64,000 nt of DNA from Allomyces arbusculus (GCA_027604705.1 JADHYV010000022.1:248001-312000), one strand, 5' to 3'. Positions 55,143 through 64,000 are shown, counted from the stretch's first letter. Notes: a model not told the origin generated them from the sequence alone. Program-made: numbers and translations.

Positions 55143-57074
55143 ATGTCCACTTTCTCGAAGCCCATTGACGTTTCCACCAGCGAGCCGACCCTTGTTGACA
55201 ACGTTGACGTTTCGGAAGTGGACGAGCTGCTCCAACCCAACCCCAACCGGTTTGTGCTGTTCCCAATCCAGCACCACGACGTCTGGAAAATGTACAAGGA
55301 CATGCAGGCAGTCTATTGGACTGCCGAGGAAATCAAGCTGCACCAGGATATCGACGACTGGGAAACCAAGCTCAATGATGACGAGCGCCACTATATCAAG
55401 CACGTCCTCGCGTTCTTTGCCGGTGCCGACGGTATTGTCAACGAAAACCTGATCAAGCGATTCTCGCAGGAGATTCAAATCCCCGAAGTTCGCACTGTCT
55501 ACGGTTTCCAGGAAATGATGGAAAACATTCACTGCGTGACGGGCGACACGCGCATTCTGACGAACCAGGGCTACGTCGAGATTTCAGCTCTCGTCGACAA
55601 GACGATTGATGTGTGGAACGGCGAAACGTTCTCAAACGTCACGGTCCGCAAGACGGGCGTCGACCAAGACTTTATTAAAGTCAAGCTGTCGAACGGCATG
55701 GAACTCTGCTGCACGACCGGGCACAAGTGGCTCATCCAAGGCAAGACCGACCGCGTCCTGACCGAAAAACTATCTATTGGCGACGTTCTCGAAGAGTGGA
55801 CGTATCCTGTCATTGACCATGCGCACGCGGCCAGCGCTCGCGTCATGGAATCGCCGTTCACGTTCGGCTACGTGTTTGGCCAAGGCAACCGCCATGGCAG
55901 CACTCGCGTACTCGTGTCCCTCGACCAGAAGCACGTCATTTCGCACATCGACTTTACAATGGTCGAGCGCTACGACGACGTGTACAACGTCTACATTCCG
56001 CGCCGCTACGGAAAGAACATGGACTTTGTTCCCTACAACTTTGACAAGAACACGCGCATCGAATGGCTCTCGGGCGTCATCCATTCCATTGGCGAGTTCG
56101 ACCGCGACTCGGTGACCATTGTATGCTCGACCAACGATATTGCCAAGGAACTCCAACTGTTGATCTCAACCCTCGGCGTCTTTGCTACCGTCTCGTGTGG
56201 CAGTGTCATTATTTCGGCGCATGGTATTGCCGCGTTGTCCAACATCGGCGTCGTGATGCCGCCTGCCGTAAATGTCATGGCATTGCCGGATCGCAGCACG
56301 CCTGACCGGCTGTCTCAGAACATTCACGTCGTTGGACTCTCCAAAGTCGCTGAGCGCGGCGACTCGTTTTGTTTCAACGAGCCGATCCGCCACACTGGTT
56401 GCTTTGCTGGAATTGTCACCGGGCAGAGCGAGGTCTATTCGCAACTCATTGATACGTACGTGAAAAAGGACGACGAGAAACGCAAGCTGTTCCAGTCCAT
56501 TGAACAGATTCCGTGCATTCAGCGCAAGGCGGAATGGGCACAGAAGTGGATCGAGAGCAAGGAGGCGACCTTTGGAGAGCGACTCATTGCGTTCAGCTGT
56601 GTTGAAGGAATCCACTTTTCGTCGAGCTTTGCCGGCATTTTCTGGCTCAAGAAGCGGGGGCTCATGCCGGGTCTCAGCCAGGCCAACTTGGTCATTAGCA
56701 GGGACGAAGGACTTCATACCAAGTTTGCCGCGCTCCTCTTCACCAAGTACCTCCATAAGCAGCGGCCATCGAATGAACGCGTCCAAGAAATTGTCCGGGA
56801 AGCCGCCGAGATTGAAAAGGACTTTGTGCGTGACGCCATTCCCATCCGGCTCATTGGGCTCAACAGCGACACGATGTGCCAGTACGTAGAATACGTTTCC
56901 GACTATCTGTTGTCGGAGCTACTTGGGGTTCCCAAGATCTACAACAGCAAGAACCCCTACTCATGGATGGAGGTTATCGCACTTAACAGTTCGACCAACT
57001 TCTTTGAGCAGCGCGAGGTCAATTATAATTTCTCCAACATCGACACCACCTTCGAGCTCACGGAGGATTTCTGA
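55143..57074 (+). CDS. Ribonucleotide reductase small subunit with intein
   Basis: 643 residues as translated, about 345 after removal of the intein (55533-56426). Host protein motifs: AEEIKLHQDIDDW, FFAGADGIVNENL, GFQEMMENIH, then SEVYSQLIDTY with the radical-tyrosine position, and EGIHFSSSFAGIFWLKKRGL and SRDEGLHTKFA. The C-terminus (NIDTTFELTEDF) is the usual tail that docks on the large subunit, which is not in this window. The enzyme supplies dNDPs for genome replication. The intein sits at the iron/radical site, between His 130 and Ser 429, so splicing is needed for activity. Confidence 0.96.
   Translation: MSTFSKPIDVSTSEPTLVDNVDVSEVDELLQPNPNRFVLFPIQHHDVWKMYKDMQAVYWTAEEIKLHQDIDDWETKLNDDERHYIKHVLAFFAGADGIVNENLIKRFSQEIQIPEVRTVYGFQEMMENIHCVTGDTRILTNQGYVEISALVDKTIDVWNGETFSNVTVRKTGVDQDFIKVKLSNGMELCCTTGHKWLIQGKTDRVLTEKLSIGDVLEEWTYPVIDHAHAASARVMESPFTFGYVFGQGNRHGSTRVLVSLDQKHVISHIDFTMVERYDDVYNVYIPRRYGKNMDFVPYNFDKNTRIEWLSGVIHSIGEFDRDSVTIVCSTNDIAKELQLLISTLGVFATVSCGSVIISAHGIAALSNIGVVMPPAVNVMALPDRSTPDRLSQNIHVVGLSKVAERGDSFCFNEPIRHTGCFAGIVTGQSEVYSQLIDTYVKKDDEKRKLFQSIEQIPCIQRKAEWAQKWIESKEATFGERLIAFSCVEGIHFSSSFAGIFWLKKRGLMPGLSQANLVISRDEGLHTKFAALLFTKYLHKQRPSNERVQEIVREAAEIEKDFVRDAIPIRLIGLNSDTMCQYVEYVSDYLLSELLGVPKIYNSKNPYSWMEVIALNSSTNFFEQREVNYNFSNIDTTFELTEDF
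55533..56426 (+). mobile_element. Intein in RNR2 (298 residues)
   Basis: Begins with Cys (CVTGDTRILT, block A), has TTGHKWLIQ (block B) and ends CFAGIVTGQ before the extein Ser-Glu-Val-Tyr. The last residue is Gln, not the usual Asn, and the penultimate His is absent. A Gln-ending intein is known from the ribonucleotide reductase of an iridovirus, so splicing by a variant route is possible. The central region holds a LAGLIDADG-type core that looks degenerate (WLSGVIHSIGEF), so the homing endonuclease is probably inactive. Confidence 0.93.
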
Positions 57075-57568
57075 TTTGTCTTGTAATATTGTTTTTGTAT
57101 TTGATTCAATGAACGTATATTTTTGTGTGCTCTGTCACTTGGTTTTGCATAGCTTTGAGGCAGGACGGTCGCAGGAAATGATTCAATACATACACTCGTG
57201 GAATGCAAGGCTGTGGTAATATTCTTTGACAATCAAAATCACGGCTTTGTACCTCCCATCATGACTTGTAACTTTGCCAATATTGGTTAAGGACGTCTGC
57301 AAACGCCCTGTTGTTTTCAATCAATTCAGACTCTTATGTTGATGAGAATCATGATAAGCCTTTGGCATTTAGGGTGCTAACAAGAATGGGCAAACAGCAG
57401 TGTATTAGAAGATTGTGGAACGCTCAAGATCACAGCCCAGCAGTATATTGACAATCGGCAACCCCATTATTCAACCATTGAATATCTTGTAATGGACTGT
57501 GATGCAGCTAAGTGATGCCTTAACAAAGCACAATACCATATGAAATTAGATTGAGATAAACACGCATA
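57075..57568. other. 494-base spacer, lower GC, no gene seen
   Basis: Stops occur often in all frames and the composition is more AT-rich than neighbouring genes. No tRNA-like sequence was seen. A minus-strand stretch has a weak AP2-like pattern (GRYKAVILIV) but is interrupted and too short to call. The region separates convergent RNR2 and helicase genes and may be the trace of a lost mobile gene. Confidence 0.5.
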
Positions 57569-60500
57569 TCAGAAATGTGGCTTATGAGCAATACAACAAA
57601 AGAACTTTGTGTCCAAACCAGACAGCTTGGACACAACAAATCCGTACTCAGCCAAACACTTGGTGAGTCGCGAGTCTTCAGCCTTCATCAGCTGCATCTG
57701 GTCGTCGAGGAACCAACGCTTTGTCGAGTCGACGATGAGAACGTAACCGTTGAACTTGAGCACACGAAAAGCTTCACTGATATAGTCGGTCCAGTTCGAA
57801 CCCCATAACGCCATGCTGAACACGGCAACGTCCACCGACTGTCTATCCAGTCCAGTCTCGCGCATGTCCCGTGCCTCGATCCACGGCTGGACGGAAACGT
57901 GGTCAAAGCCCTTAAGCTCATGGACAGGGTCAATATGTTTTTTGAGTGTCCCAAGACCAGCACCAAAATCGACGATCTGCATAGGTGCCTTGGTCTTGGC
58001 GTACATGTTGTTGATTACAGCGGCGACATGAGCAACGGGGAGATCTTGTGAGTTGAAACCAGACCAGTTCTTTGAAGCGACTTCATGGTAGTCGCGAAAC
58101 GTTTGCGGGTTGTTCGTGAATTCTTGATGAAGATTGGCCGATGCCATGGACTTGAACCGCTTGTGGTACTCGGATATTGTTGACAATTGCCGCGGACGTT
58201 TCGTTGCACGTTCTTGGTCCAATGGTGCGGAGGGTGGTGCAGATCGTTTCAGAGACTTGGTTTTGGGTTTCGATTCCCTGGACCACCACCAACCCGGGAT
58301 CGACTCGAGCTGTGAAACACGGGCTTGGGTCAACTTTCCATTGGAATACTCGTTGCGCCGGCGTGAGACCCAAGCCCCAATTACTTTTTCGTCCTTGGAC
58401 TTTGCTGTGGTCAATGGCATACGACCATGTACGGTCGTGAACTCGCGCACAGCAAACAGATTCTTGTCAAAGTGTTCTTGGTATGAGTCCCATGTCCAAC
58501 CCGGAATCGACTCGAGCTGGGAAATACGGTCTTGAGTTAACCTTCCCTTGGAATAATCGTTGCGCCGGTTTCGAACCCATGATCCAAGCACTTTTTCGTC
58601 CTTGGCCTTTGCATGTGATGATGGGATGCGGCCATACTGGGTCATGAACTCGTGCACATCAGACAGATTCTTGTCGTAGCTTTCTTGAAGGGGGTCCCAT
58701 GTCCAGCCAGAGATGGACTCGAGCTGGAAAATACGGTCTTGAGACAACTTGCCCTGGGAATAGTCCTTGCGACGATTTGAGACCCACGACCCAAGCACTT
58801 TTTCGTCCTTGGCCTTTGCATGTGGTGATGGGACGCGACCATACTGGGTCATGAACTCGCGCACATCAGACAGATTCTTGTCGTAGCTTTCTTGAAGGGG
58901 GTCCCATGTCCAGCCAGAGATGGACTCGAGCTGGGCCACACGGTCTTGGGCCAACTTTCCCTTGGAATAATCCATGCGACGCTTTGAGACCCACGCCCCA
59001 AGCACTTTCTCGTCCTTGTTCTTTGATGTTGTTGATGGTACACGACAATGCTGGGTCATGAACTCACGTGTAGCCGTCAGGCTCTGGTCAAAACTTTCCT
59101 TGAACGGATCCCATGACCATCCAGGGATGGACTCGAGCTGGAGTATGCGGTCTTGAGACAACTTACCCTTGGAATACTCGGCGCGACGTCCCGAGGCCCA
59201 TGACCCAAGTACCTTTTCGTCTTTGGTCTTTGCTGTTTGTGATGGAGCCCGGCCGTACAGTGTCATAAAATCGCGCACAGCCATCAGGTTCTTGTTGTAG
59301 CTGTCTTGGAACGGGTCCCATGACCACTCAAGAATCGACTCGAGCTGGGACACACGGTCTTGGGACAACTTTCCCTTGGAATGCTCATGGCGACGGTTTC
59401 TGACCCACAACCCAAGCACTTTTTCGTCCTCGGTTTTTGCATGTTTCGATGGCGCTCGACCATACAGGTTCATGAACTCGCGGACTTTCTGGTACTTGCG
59501 AGCCCACATCTCGTCGAATCCAATGACGTTCATGGACGTTGACAGGTACGTCGCGGATTTGCGAAACTGGTCAACGTCCCAGTTGACGTACGTGTCCAAA
59601 GAAAACGTGACCCGTGAAACCGGTTTCCCGGGTTTAGACGCAGGTTCTTGTCGAAGCTGAATTTCACAGGTGTTCCGATCTGGTCCATTTCCAGATGAAC
59701 CAGGGCACTTGAAGTCGAAAAGGACGTCGAGTTCAAGGTCGTTCTTGAGAAAGTTGACGACCGTCATGGCGAATTCGAACGAGTGCGCATGGATCGACTT
59801 GGAGAGGTAGTCTTTTGCATTGCTGTCGTGAGTCGACTCGACGAGTTCAACAAAGGCTTGACGTGGAACGTTGATAGGGTAGAACACGACAGCATTGTCC
59901 CAAGTCCCACGTCGACGTTCCTCTGGCGTCAACCGGCATGCACGCAGTCCACGCTGCACGTTCGTCACCACACTGCGAGACGGGTCGAGGATCACAACAG
60001 CGTCGCAATTGGGGAGATCGACGCCCTCGGAAATGGTGCGACATGACACGATGACATGGACGTTCTTGGACTTGTCTCGGAACGTATCGAAAATTTTATC
60101 CCGTTGTTGCAGGGTCGTTGACGCAGTGACTGCATGCACGACGATGTTCTTGTCAAAGAGTTTCTTGTTCTTGACGAGTCCATCGACCGAGGCTTTTGAG
60201 CTTGAAGTGCCACGAACATGACTCGTGTACACAATCACGCGACTAACACCAGCGTCGGCGATGAACCGATTGATGGCAGGAATCAGTCGGTCGTATCCGG
60301 CGTCGAGACACGATTTGTCGTCTGCAGCATAGCACTCGATCACAGTGTCGACGTTCTTGACCACACCGTCCATGACAGCTTGCGCGTACGTGTAGCGAAT
60401 AAGCTCGTCGCCGTAAATGTCGGGGTAGTTTTTCATGACGCGAGTCGGAGTCGCAGTAAAGAAGAATGTTTTGCGAGCCTGGAGTTTAGCGACTTGAACT

Positions 60501-61054
60501 GCATCGACTTGGTAAACATGATCCAAACTGGATTCAGAAACACTGTCTGAGTCGTCGTCCGAGTTTTCAGACTCATAGTCCGAGTCGACGTCCATGTCGT
60601 CGCTCCCCGAGTTCTGCTCGACCTTCATGTCCGTAATCTTGCCGCGGCTGTTTTTCGACGTAACATTGTGGGCCTCGTCAAACATGACAATGTCAATGAC
60701 AACGCCGAGGTCCACACACAGATGTTGCACGACATGGAGACTCTGGTAGTTGCACAGAAAAACGATCCGTGCGTCGGTTCCAAGAGCTTCCTTGACACTT
60801 TCCACTGTAGTTTCGTCCACGGGATTGTCCGAGTTGATGACAACTGGGACAAAGTTTTGGTCGCCTTCAAAATAGTCGCGGTAGAATTGCGAAACAAGGT
60901 TTTTAGTTGGGGCGAACACGACACTGATCTTATACAGTAACGCGGCTTCCTTGATGATCCGTGACTTGCCACCGCCACATGTTATGTTGAACACGCCACG
61001 GTCACATTCCCTGATTTTCTCGAGAGCTTGGGACTGGTGGGGAAAGAGCTGCAT
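57569..61054 (-). CDS. SF2 helicase fused to HA repeats and an Rrp8-like methyltransferase
   Basis: 1161 residues. Residues 1-430: SF2 helicase with FNITCGGGKSRII (motif I), MFDEAHNVTS (II), TFFFTATPTR (III) and NVQRGLRACR (VI), with an acidic Asp/Ser insertion after motif II. Residues about 515-920: six helicase-associated (HA) repeats with the core VREFMTQYGRVPSxxAKxKD plus EKVLGSWVxxRR. Residues about 965-1161: a class I methyltransferase resembling Rrp8 (IVDFGAGLGTLKKHI near 1020, SVDVAVFSMALWGSNWTDYI). Rrp8 methylates adenine in large-subunit rRNA in cells. The fused protein may remodel and methylate RNA or DNA; the substrate is unknown. Repeats four and five are nearly identical in DNA, pointing to recent duplication. 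Confidence 0.9.
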   Translation of the reverse strand: MQLFPHQSQALEKIRECDRGVFNITCGGGKSRIIKEAALLYKISVVFAPTKNLVSQFYRDYFEGDQNFVPVVINSDNPVDETTVESVKEALGTDARIVFLCNYQSLHVVQHLCVDLGVVIDIVMFDEAHNVTSKNSRGKITDMKVEQNSGSDDMDVDSDYESENSDDDSDSVSESSLDHVYQVDAVQVAKLQARKTFFFTATPTRVMKNYPDIYGDELIRYTYAQAVMDGVVKNVDTVIECYAADDKSCLDAGYDRLIPAINRFIADAGVSRVIVYTSHVRGTSSSKASVDGLVKNKKLFDKNIVVHAVTASTTLQQRDKIFDTFRDKSKNVHVIVSCRTISEGVDLPNCDAVVILDPSRSVVTNVQRGLRACRLTPEERRRGTWDNAVVFYPINVPRQAFVELVESTHDSNAKDYLSKSIHAHSFEFAMTVVNFLKNDLELDVLFDFKCPGSSGNGPDRNTCEIQLRQEPASKPGKPVSRVTFSLDTYVNWDVDQFRKSATYLSTSMNVIGFDEMWARKYQKVREFMNLYGRAPSKHAKTEDEKVLGLWVRNRRHEHSKGKLSQDRVSQLESILEWSWDPFQDSYNKNLMAVRDFMTLYGRAPSQTAKTKDEKVLGSWASGRRAEYSKGKLSQDRILQLESIPGWSWDPFKESFDQSLTATREFMTQHCRVPSTTSKNKDEKVLGAWVSKRRMDYSKGKLAQDRVAQLESISGWTWDPLQESYDKNLSDVREFMTQYGRVPSPHAKAKDEKVLGSWVSNRRKDYSQGKLSQDRIFQLESISGWTWDPLQESYDKNLSDVHEFMTQYGRIPSSHAKAKDEKVLGSWVRNRRNDYSKGRLTQDRISQLESIPGWTWDSYQEHFDKNLFAVREFTTVHGRMPLTTAKSKDEKVIGAWVSRRRNEYSNGKLTQARVSQLESIPGWWWSRESKPKTKSLKRSAPPSAPLDQERATKRPRQLSTISEYHKRFKSMASANLHQEFTNNPQTFRDYHEVASKNWSGFNSQDLPVAHVAAVINNMYAKTKAPMQIVDFGAGLGTLKKHIDPVHELKGFDHVSVQPWIEARDMRETGLDRQSVDVAVFSMALWGSNWTDYISEAFRVLKFNGYVLIVDSTKRWFLDDQMQLMKAEDSRLTKCLAEYGFVVSKLSGLDTKFFCCIAHKPHF

Positions 61055-61089
61055 GGCGTATTGCGGACTTTCACGGACGCATTGCCTTG

Positions 61090-61097
61090 TTTATATA
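61090..61097 (-). promoter_or_regulatory. TATA box of the SF2 helicase gene
   Basis: TATATAAA on the minus strand 36 bases before the start at 61054, with an ATCGAT box 12 bases farther upstream. Confidence 0.55.
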
Positions 61098-61108
61098 AGA
61101 GCATGTCT

Positions 61109-61114
61109 ATCGAT
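61109..61114 (-). promoter_or_regulatory. ATCGAT box
   Basis: Upstream partner of the TATATAAA box of the SF2 helicase gene. Confidence 0.5.
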
Positions 61115-61123
61115 CAAGTACAT

Positions 61124-62398
61124 TCAAGTCACTTTTGCACGTTTCGTCGAACGACTTTGTGATTTCTTTGGAATAACGTACCGCTCAATCACTTTTGGAA
61201 TGACCTGCAGCAGTGTTGAATTGAATCGTCCCTTCTCCACCTCGTTCACCAGGACTTCCTTTTCTTTTCCATCTTCGCCCTTCACTTTAACCTTGACTTT
61301 GTCCAGCCCCTTTGCTGCTGGGTTCAAGTTTCTGATGGTATATGTGAGTCGGTCGTAACCTTCAGCATCATGTCGGTCCACAACCTCGTACACGTCCAGA
61401 GACCATTTCGGCTCACCTTTTGTTTTGGCTTTCCGCTTGACAATCACCCTGACCCAAGCACCAATGTCGATGGGCTTGTCCTGTTGTTCCTTCATCTTTT
61501 GCCTGTTAATATGCTTGGTCATCATGTTTTCGTTCTTGACGGAAGCACGAGCCATCACTGCATTTTCAATGTTATCGAATTCGTAGAGAGAGTTTGGTGT
61601 GTGAATGAATCCGAACTGGCGCTTTCCTGTTTCATTATAATTCTCAACAAGCTTTTGCAGCGCTTCCGGCCAGTTATTGTCACGTGTCGCCTCGTAGTAC
61701 TTGTAGTACATGCTTTTGATAGTTTTGTTAAAACGTTCAACCATGCCTTGGTTTGTAGGCGTGTGCGGCTGCCCTCGAATGTGAACGTAACCAGGAACGT
61801 CCATGGCAAACTCAGCGCCGTTATCGGTGGAATACCTGTTGGGACGCTTATCAATGGGCATACTTTCAAACAGCTTTTCAATAATGTCTGTAACGTATTT
61901 AGTGGTATTGTTTTTTAAAGGGACCACCCATGCCTTCCGTGATGCCACATCAATGCATGTCAACGCATACTGATAGCCCTTGTACGGCTTTCCACGAAAG
62001 TCAATGAGATCAAGCTGAAGCAGCCGTCCTGGCTCTCGGCTGTAGATTTGCCTGGAGGATTTTTGCTTCGGCGCTTGATGATACAGCTGGTATGTTTCCT
62101 GTTTTTCAAGCCAATGCTTTAGCTGCAAACGATAGACGTGTGGTATCCCTTCTTCTTTTGCTTTAAGGCGCACGACATTGAACAACCTGTCCAATCCGTG
62201 CATGTGCATGTCCTTGTAGTAGATTCGGCGCAAAAACTTTTCTTGAACCTTTGTCAATGGCAATTCTTTATTGAACATGTGGCGGATGGGTTTCCCTGTT
62301 TTGGGGTCATACAGCAAAGGGTTCCTTTTGTATGGGTTGTGATCTCTTGGTTTTGTTGAGCCTTTACTTTGCGAGCGGGACTTGCTGCGACTCGTCAT
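61124..62398 (-). mobile_element. Retroviral-type DDE integrase gene (Polinton/Ty3-like)
   Basis: 424 residues from the ATG at 62398; the gene looks whole. A lysine/arginine-rich N-terminus is followed by a retroviral-type catalytic core: LLQLDLIDF, YSTDNGAEF and NQGMVERFNKTIK, in the DDE order. It ends in a C-terminal domain (DIGAWVRVIVKRK ... YEVVDRHD) of the SH3-like or chromo-like kind seen in Ty3-type and Polinton or virophage integrases. No capsid, protease, polymerase or terminal repeats of such an element were recognised in the flanks, so it is either a captured gene of the giant virus or the only recognisable part of an inserted element. No break is evident; age cannot be judged. Confidence 0.85.
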
Positions 62399-62445
62399 TT
62401 CCAAGCAGGATTATCATTAAACAATATTTTGTTTGGTAAAGGTAA

Positions 62446-63813
62446 ATGCCCGAGTTTGTTCCATGTTTACCCGGATGGAAGCGAGACAGTCAAACGAATC
62501 GATGTCGCAGAGAATGTACGTCAGGATTTATCCGCAGCATTCGAACAAGGAAAATCATTCCCGTGTGCCCTCCCAATAAAGAACGAAACCCAAAATCAGG
62601 GCGGTGCCGAAAGAAATGTCGAGACGGTGAAGAACGGGATGACAGAACAGGAAAATGCGTTCCCCCGAGTCAGGTTCACAAACGTCCGCGGTCCCGGTCT
62701 CGCCAAGAGTCAGAACAAGAAGAGGTATTCAGCGTGACTAATGACCGAGACGGACCTGGTAACGATGTTGGAGATGTTGAGCTGCCTCCTGTTGGAAAAA
62801 AAGAAGCTTCGTCTTCGGTAAACTCACCGCCAAAATCTCCCACGACTGCATCAAACTTTCCGCGAACACGTTCATCTTCACGTTCGAGTTCAAAGTCGAA
62901 ATCGTCCTCAAAACCACGTTCTTTGTCACGGTCACGTTCAAACACGCCCATCCCTGCATCTTCATCAAAACCTCGTTCTTCGTCATCAACACCTCGTTCA
63001 TCGTCACGGTCACGTTCAAGCGCACCTAAACCAGCGTCTTCATCAAAACCTCGTTCATCGTCATCAAAACCACGGTCTTCGTCACGGTCAAGGTCAAATG
63101 CGCCTAAACCAGTGTCTTCATCAAAACCTCGCTCTTTGTCACGGTCACGCTCAAATGCACCCAAACCAGCATCCTCGCCAAACCCACGTACTTTGTCACG
63201 GTCAAGTTCAAGTGCACCCAAACCAGCGTCTTTACCAAACCCACGTTCTTCGTCATGGTCAACTAACACTCCTCCCACCCCAACATCGAATTCGTCATCA
63301 AAACGTTCTTCATCGCGTTCGAACCAGGTTTCTACAAAGGCAGACTCGACCTCGCGTTCCGCCAAATCATCACCGTCGTCTTCAGCCGTAGACACGATTC
63401 AAATTGACCCAAGAGTTCCGCCAACAACATATTCCAGGAAACCCAAAGAGAATGTTGGGCTGTTGAAACGAGCCGAACTCAAGAAATTGGCCAAGAGCAA
63501 TCCAGATGCAGAATACATAAACAAATACCTTCAAGAAGGAGTGCTTCCAGAAGAACCCACCGGAGTAAGACGGTCTACCCGAAAAGCTGCACCCATAAGC
63601 CGACTGGGCGACACGCAAGCATTCAGTGTACGCAAGCCCTCAAAGGGTGTTAAAAAACGGTCCAGCGGTCCTAAAGAGAAGAGTCAATCACAAACCAAGA
63701 GTACCGAAACGAAAAAGACTTCTAAGAAAAAGTCCAAGAGCACTGATAAGAACGCTGCAAAGTCAAAGAAGAAAGAAACGCCAAAGAAAACTAAATCAAA
63801 ACGCAAAAAATGA
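62446..63813 (+). CDS. Cys-rich N-terminus and very basic SR-rich protein
   Basis: 455 residues. The first 75 residues hold three Cys-pair modules of the type CPPNKERNPKSGRC, a pattern I have met in other giant-virus proteins. The middle (about residues 130-300) is SR-rich with repeats such as SSKPRSSSRSRSNAPKP, and the last 120 residues are lysine-rich with KKKSKSTDKN blocks. The charge suggests nucleic-acid binding and condensation in the virion, or phosphoregulated packaging. DNA repeats of 45-60 bases underlie the SR part. Confidence 0.72.
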   Translation: MPEFVPCLPGWKRDSQTNRCRRECTSGFIRSIRTRKIIPVCPPNKERNPKSGRCRKKCRDGEERDDRTGKCVPPSQVHKRPRSRSRQESEQEEVFSVTNDRDGPGNDVGDVELPPVGKKEASSSVNSPPKSPTTASNFPRTRSSSRSSSKSKSSSKPRSLSRSRSNTPIPASSSKPRSSSSTPRSSSRSRSSAPKPASSSKPRSSSSKPRSSSRSRSNAPKPVSSSKPRSLSRSRSNAPKPASSPNPRTLSRSSSSAPKPASLPNPRSSSWSTNTPPTPTSNSSSKRSSSRSNQVSTKADSTSRSAKSSPSSSAVDTIQIDPRVPPTTYSRKPKENVGLLKRAELKKLAKSNPDAEYINKYLQEGVLPEEPTGVRRSTRKAAPISRLGDTQAFSVRKPSKGVKKRSSGPKEKSQSQTKSTETKKTSKKKSKSTDKNAAKSKKKETPKKTKSKRKK

Positions 63814-63820
63814 ACACGGC

Positions 63821-64000
63821 TCACAAGTATTCAAGATGAATGTTCCCCGACTTGTCAATTTTGAGAACATTATAGCTCACCGCCATCACATATGCGATTG
63901 ATTCTGGGGCGTCGTTGTCAAGAGTGAAATTCAAGGACACATTGTCGTAGCCAGATGCATTGAGGTACCCAGAGACCTGATAGTTTTCGGGATTTTCTGC
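63821..64000 (-). CDS. 3' end of an unidentified gene (5' end outside window)
   Basis: The minus strand is open from the window end to the stop at 63823-63821, giving 59 residues including YQVSGYLNASGYDNVSLNFT and SYNVLKIDKSGNIHLEYL. Alternating hydrophobic and polar residues suggest a beta-rich domain, like a virion protein. The codon pattern matches other genes here. Not identified. Confidence 0.6.
   Translation of the reverse strand, partial: AENPENYQVSGYLNASGYDNVSLNFTLDNDAPESIAYVMAVSYNVLKIDKSGNIHLEYL

Noticed and set aside
57100-57560. Possible tRNA or AP2 gene in the spacer
   Set aside because: No tRNA arms and loops seen; the AP2-like string is too short and interrupted.

Overview
The window reads as part of a large, double-stranded DNA virus of the Nucleocytoviricota (a giant virus of a eukaryote, probably a protist, alga or fungus-like host). 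The evidence is the set of hallmark genes: both large RNA polymerase subunits (RPB1, RPB2), a VLTF3-like late transcription factor, type II topoisomerase, ribonucleotide reductase small subunit, RNase III, a RuvC-like resolvase, a YqaJ-like nuclease, an adenain/Ulp1-like maturation protease and an L1R/F9L-like membrane protein. Genes lie densely on both strands with gaps of tens of bases. Starts are ATG and the composition is mid-GC. I cannot place it in a family. It looks like a maintained viral genome, not an old decayed copy.

Layout. 1-17 kb: the end of a fibre-like repeat protein, a GIY-YIG protein, RING proteins, membrane and secreted proteins, an O-GlcNAc-transferase-like enzyme, VLTF3, RPB2, a Fanzor (eukaryotic TnpB) nuclease and the cysteine protease. 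17-22 kb: RPB1 on the minus strand, split by four short spliceosomal-type introns plus a 528-nt group I intron lodged in the codons of the catalytic DFDGD motif. 22-34 kb: unknown structural or coiled-coil genes, RNase III, two virion-type proteins, the resolvase, an SF1 helicase, and a secreted LPMO-like protein with a predicted N-terminal copper-binding histidine. 34-40 kb: a 1913-residue fibre with about 23 repeats and a C-terminal S74 chaperone. 40-47 kb: YqaJ, two candidate entry or membrane proteins, a dNMP kinase and an Atg8/LC3 homologue that ends in an exposed glycine. 47-57 kb: topoisomerase II, 25-bp and 60-bp tandem repeats, a RING-wHTH protein, an F-box/ankyrin-like protein, and RNR2 with an intein. 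57-64 kb: an SF2 helicase fused to six HA repeats and an Rrp8-like methyltransferase, a DDE integrase, and a very basic SR-rich protein.

How it fits together. The virus carries its own transcription machinery and nucleotide and DNA metabolism, yet RPB1 appears to need the host spliceosome, so at least early expression probably passes through the nucleus. A recurring ATCGAT box followed by a TATA-like element lies upstream of many DNA-metabolism and host-interaction genes and is a candidate early promoter. Selfish elements are frequent: group I intron, intein, Fanzor, integrase and an AP2-type fragment. The Atg8, O-GlcNAc transferase, RING and F-box genes point to manipulation of host autophagy, glycosylation and ubiquitin pathways.
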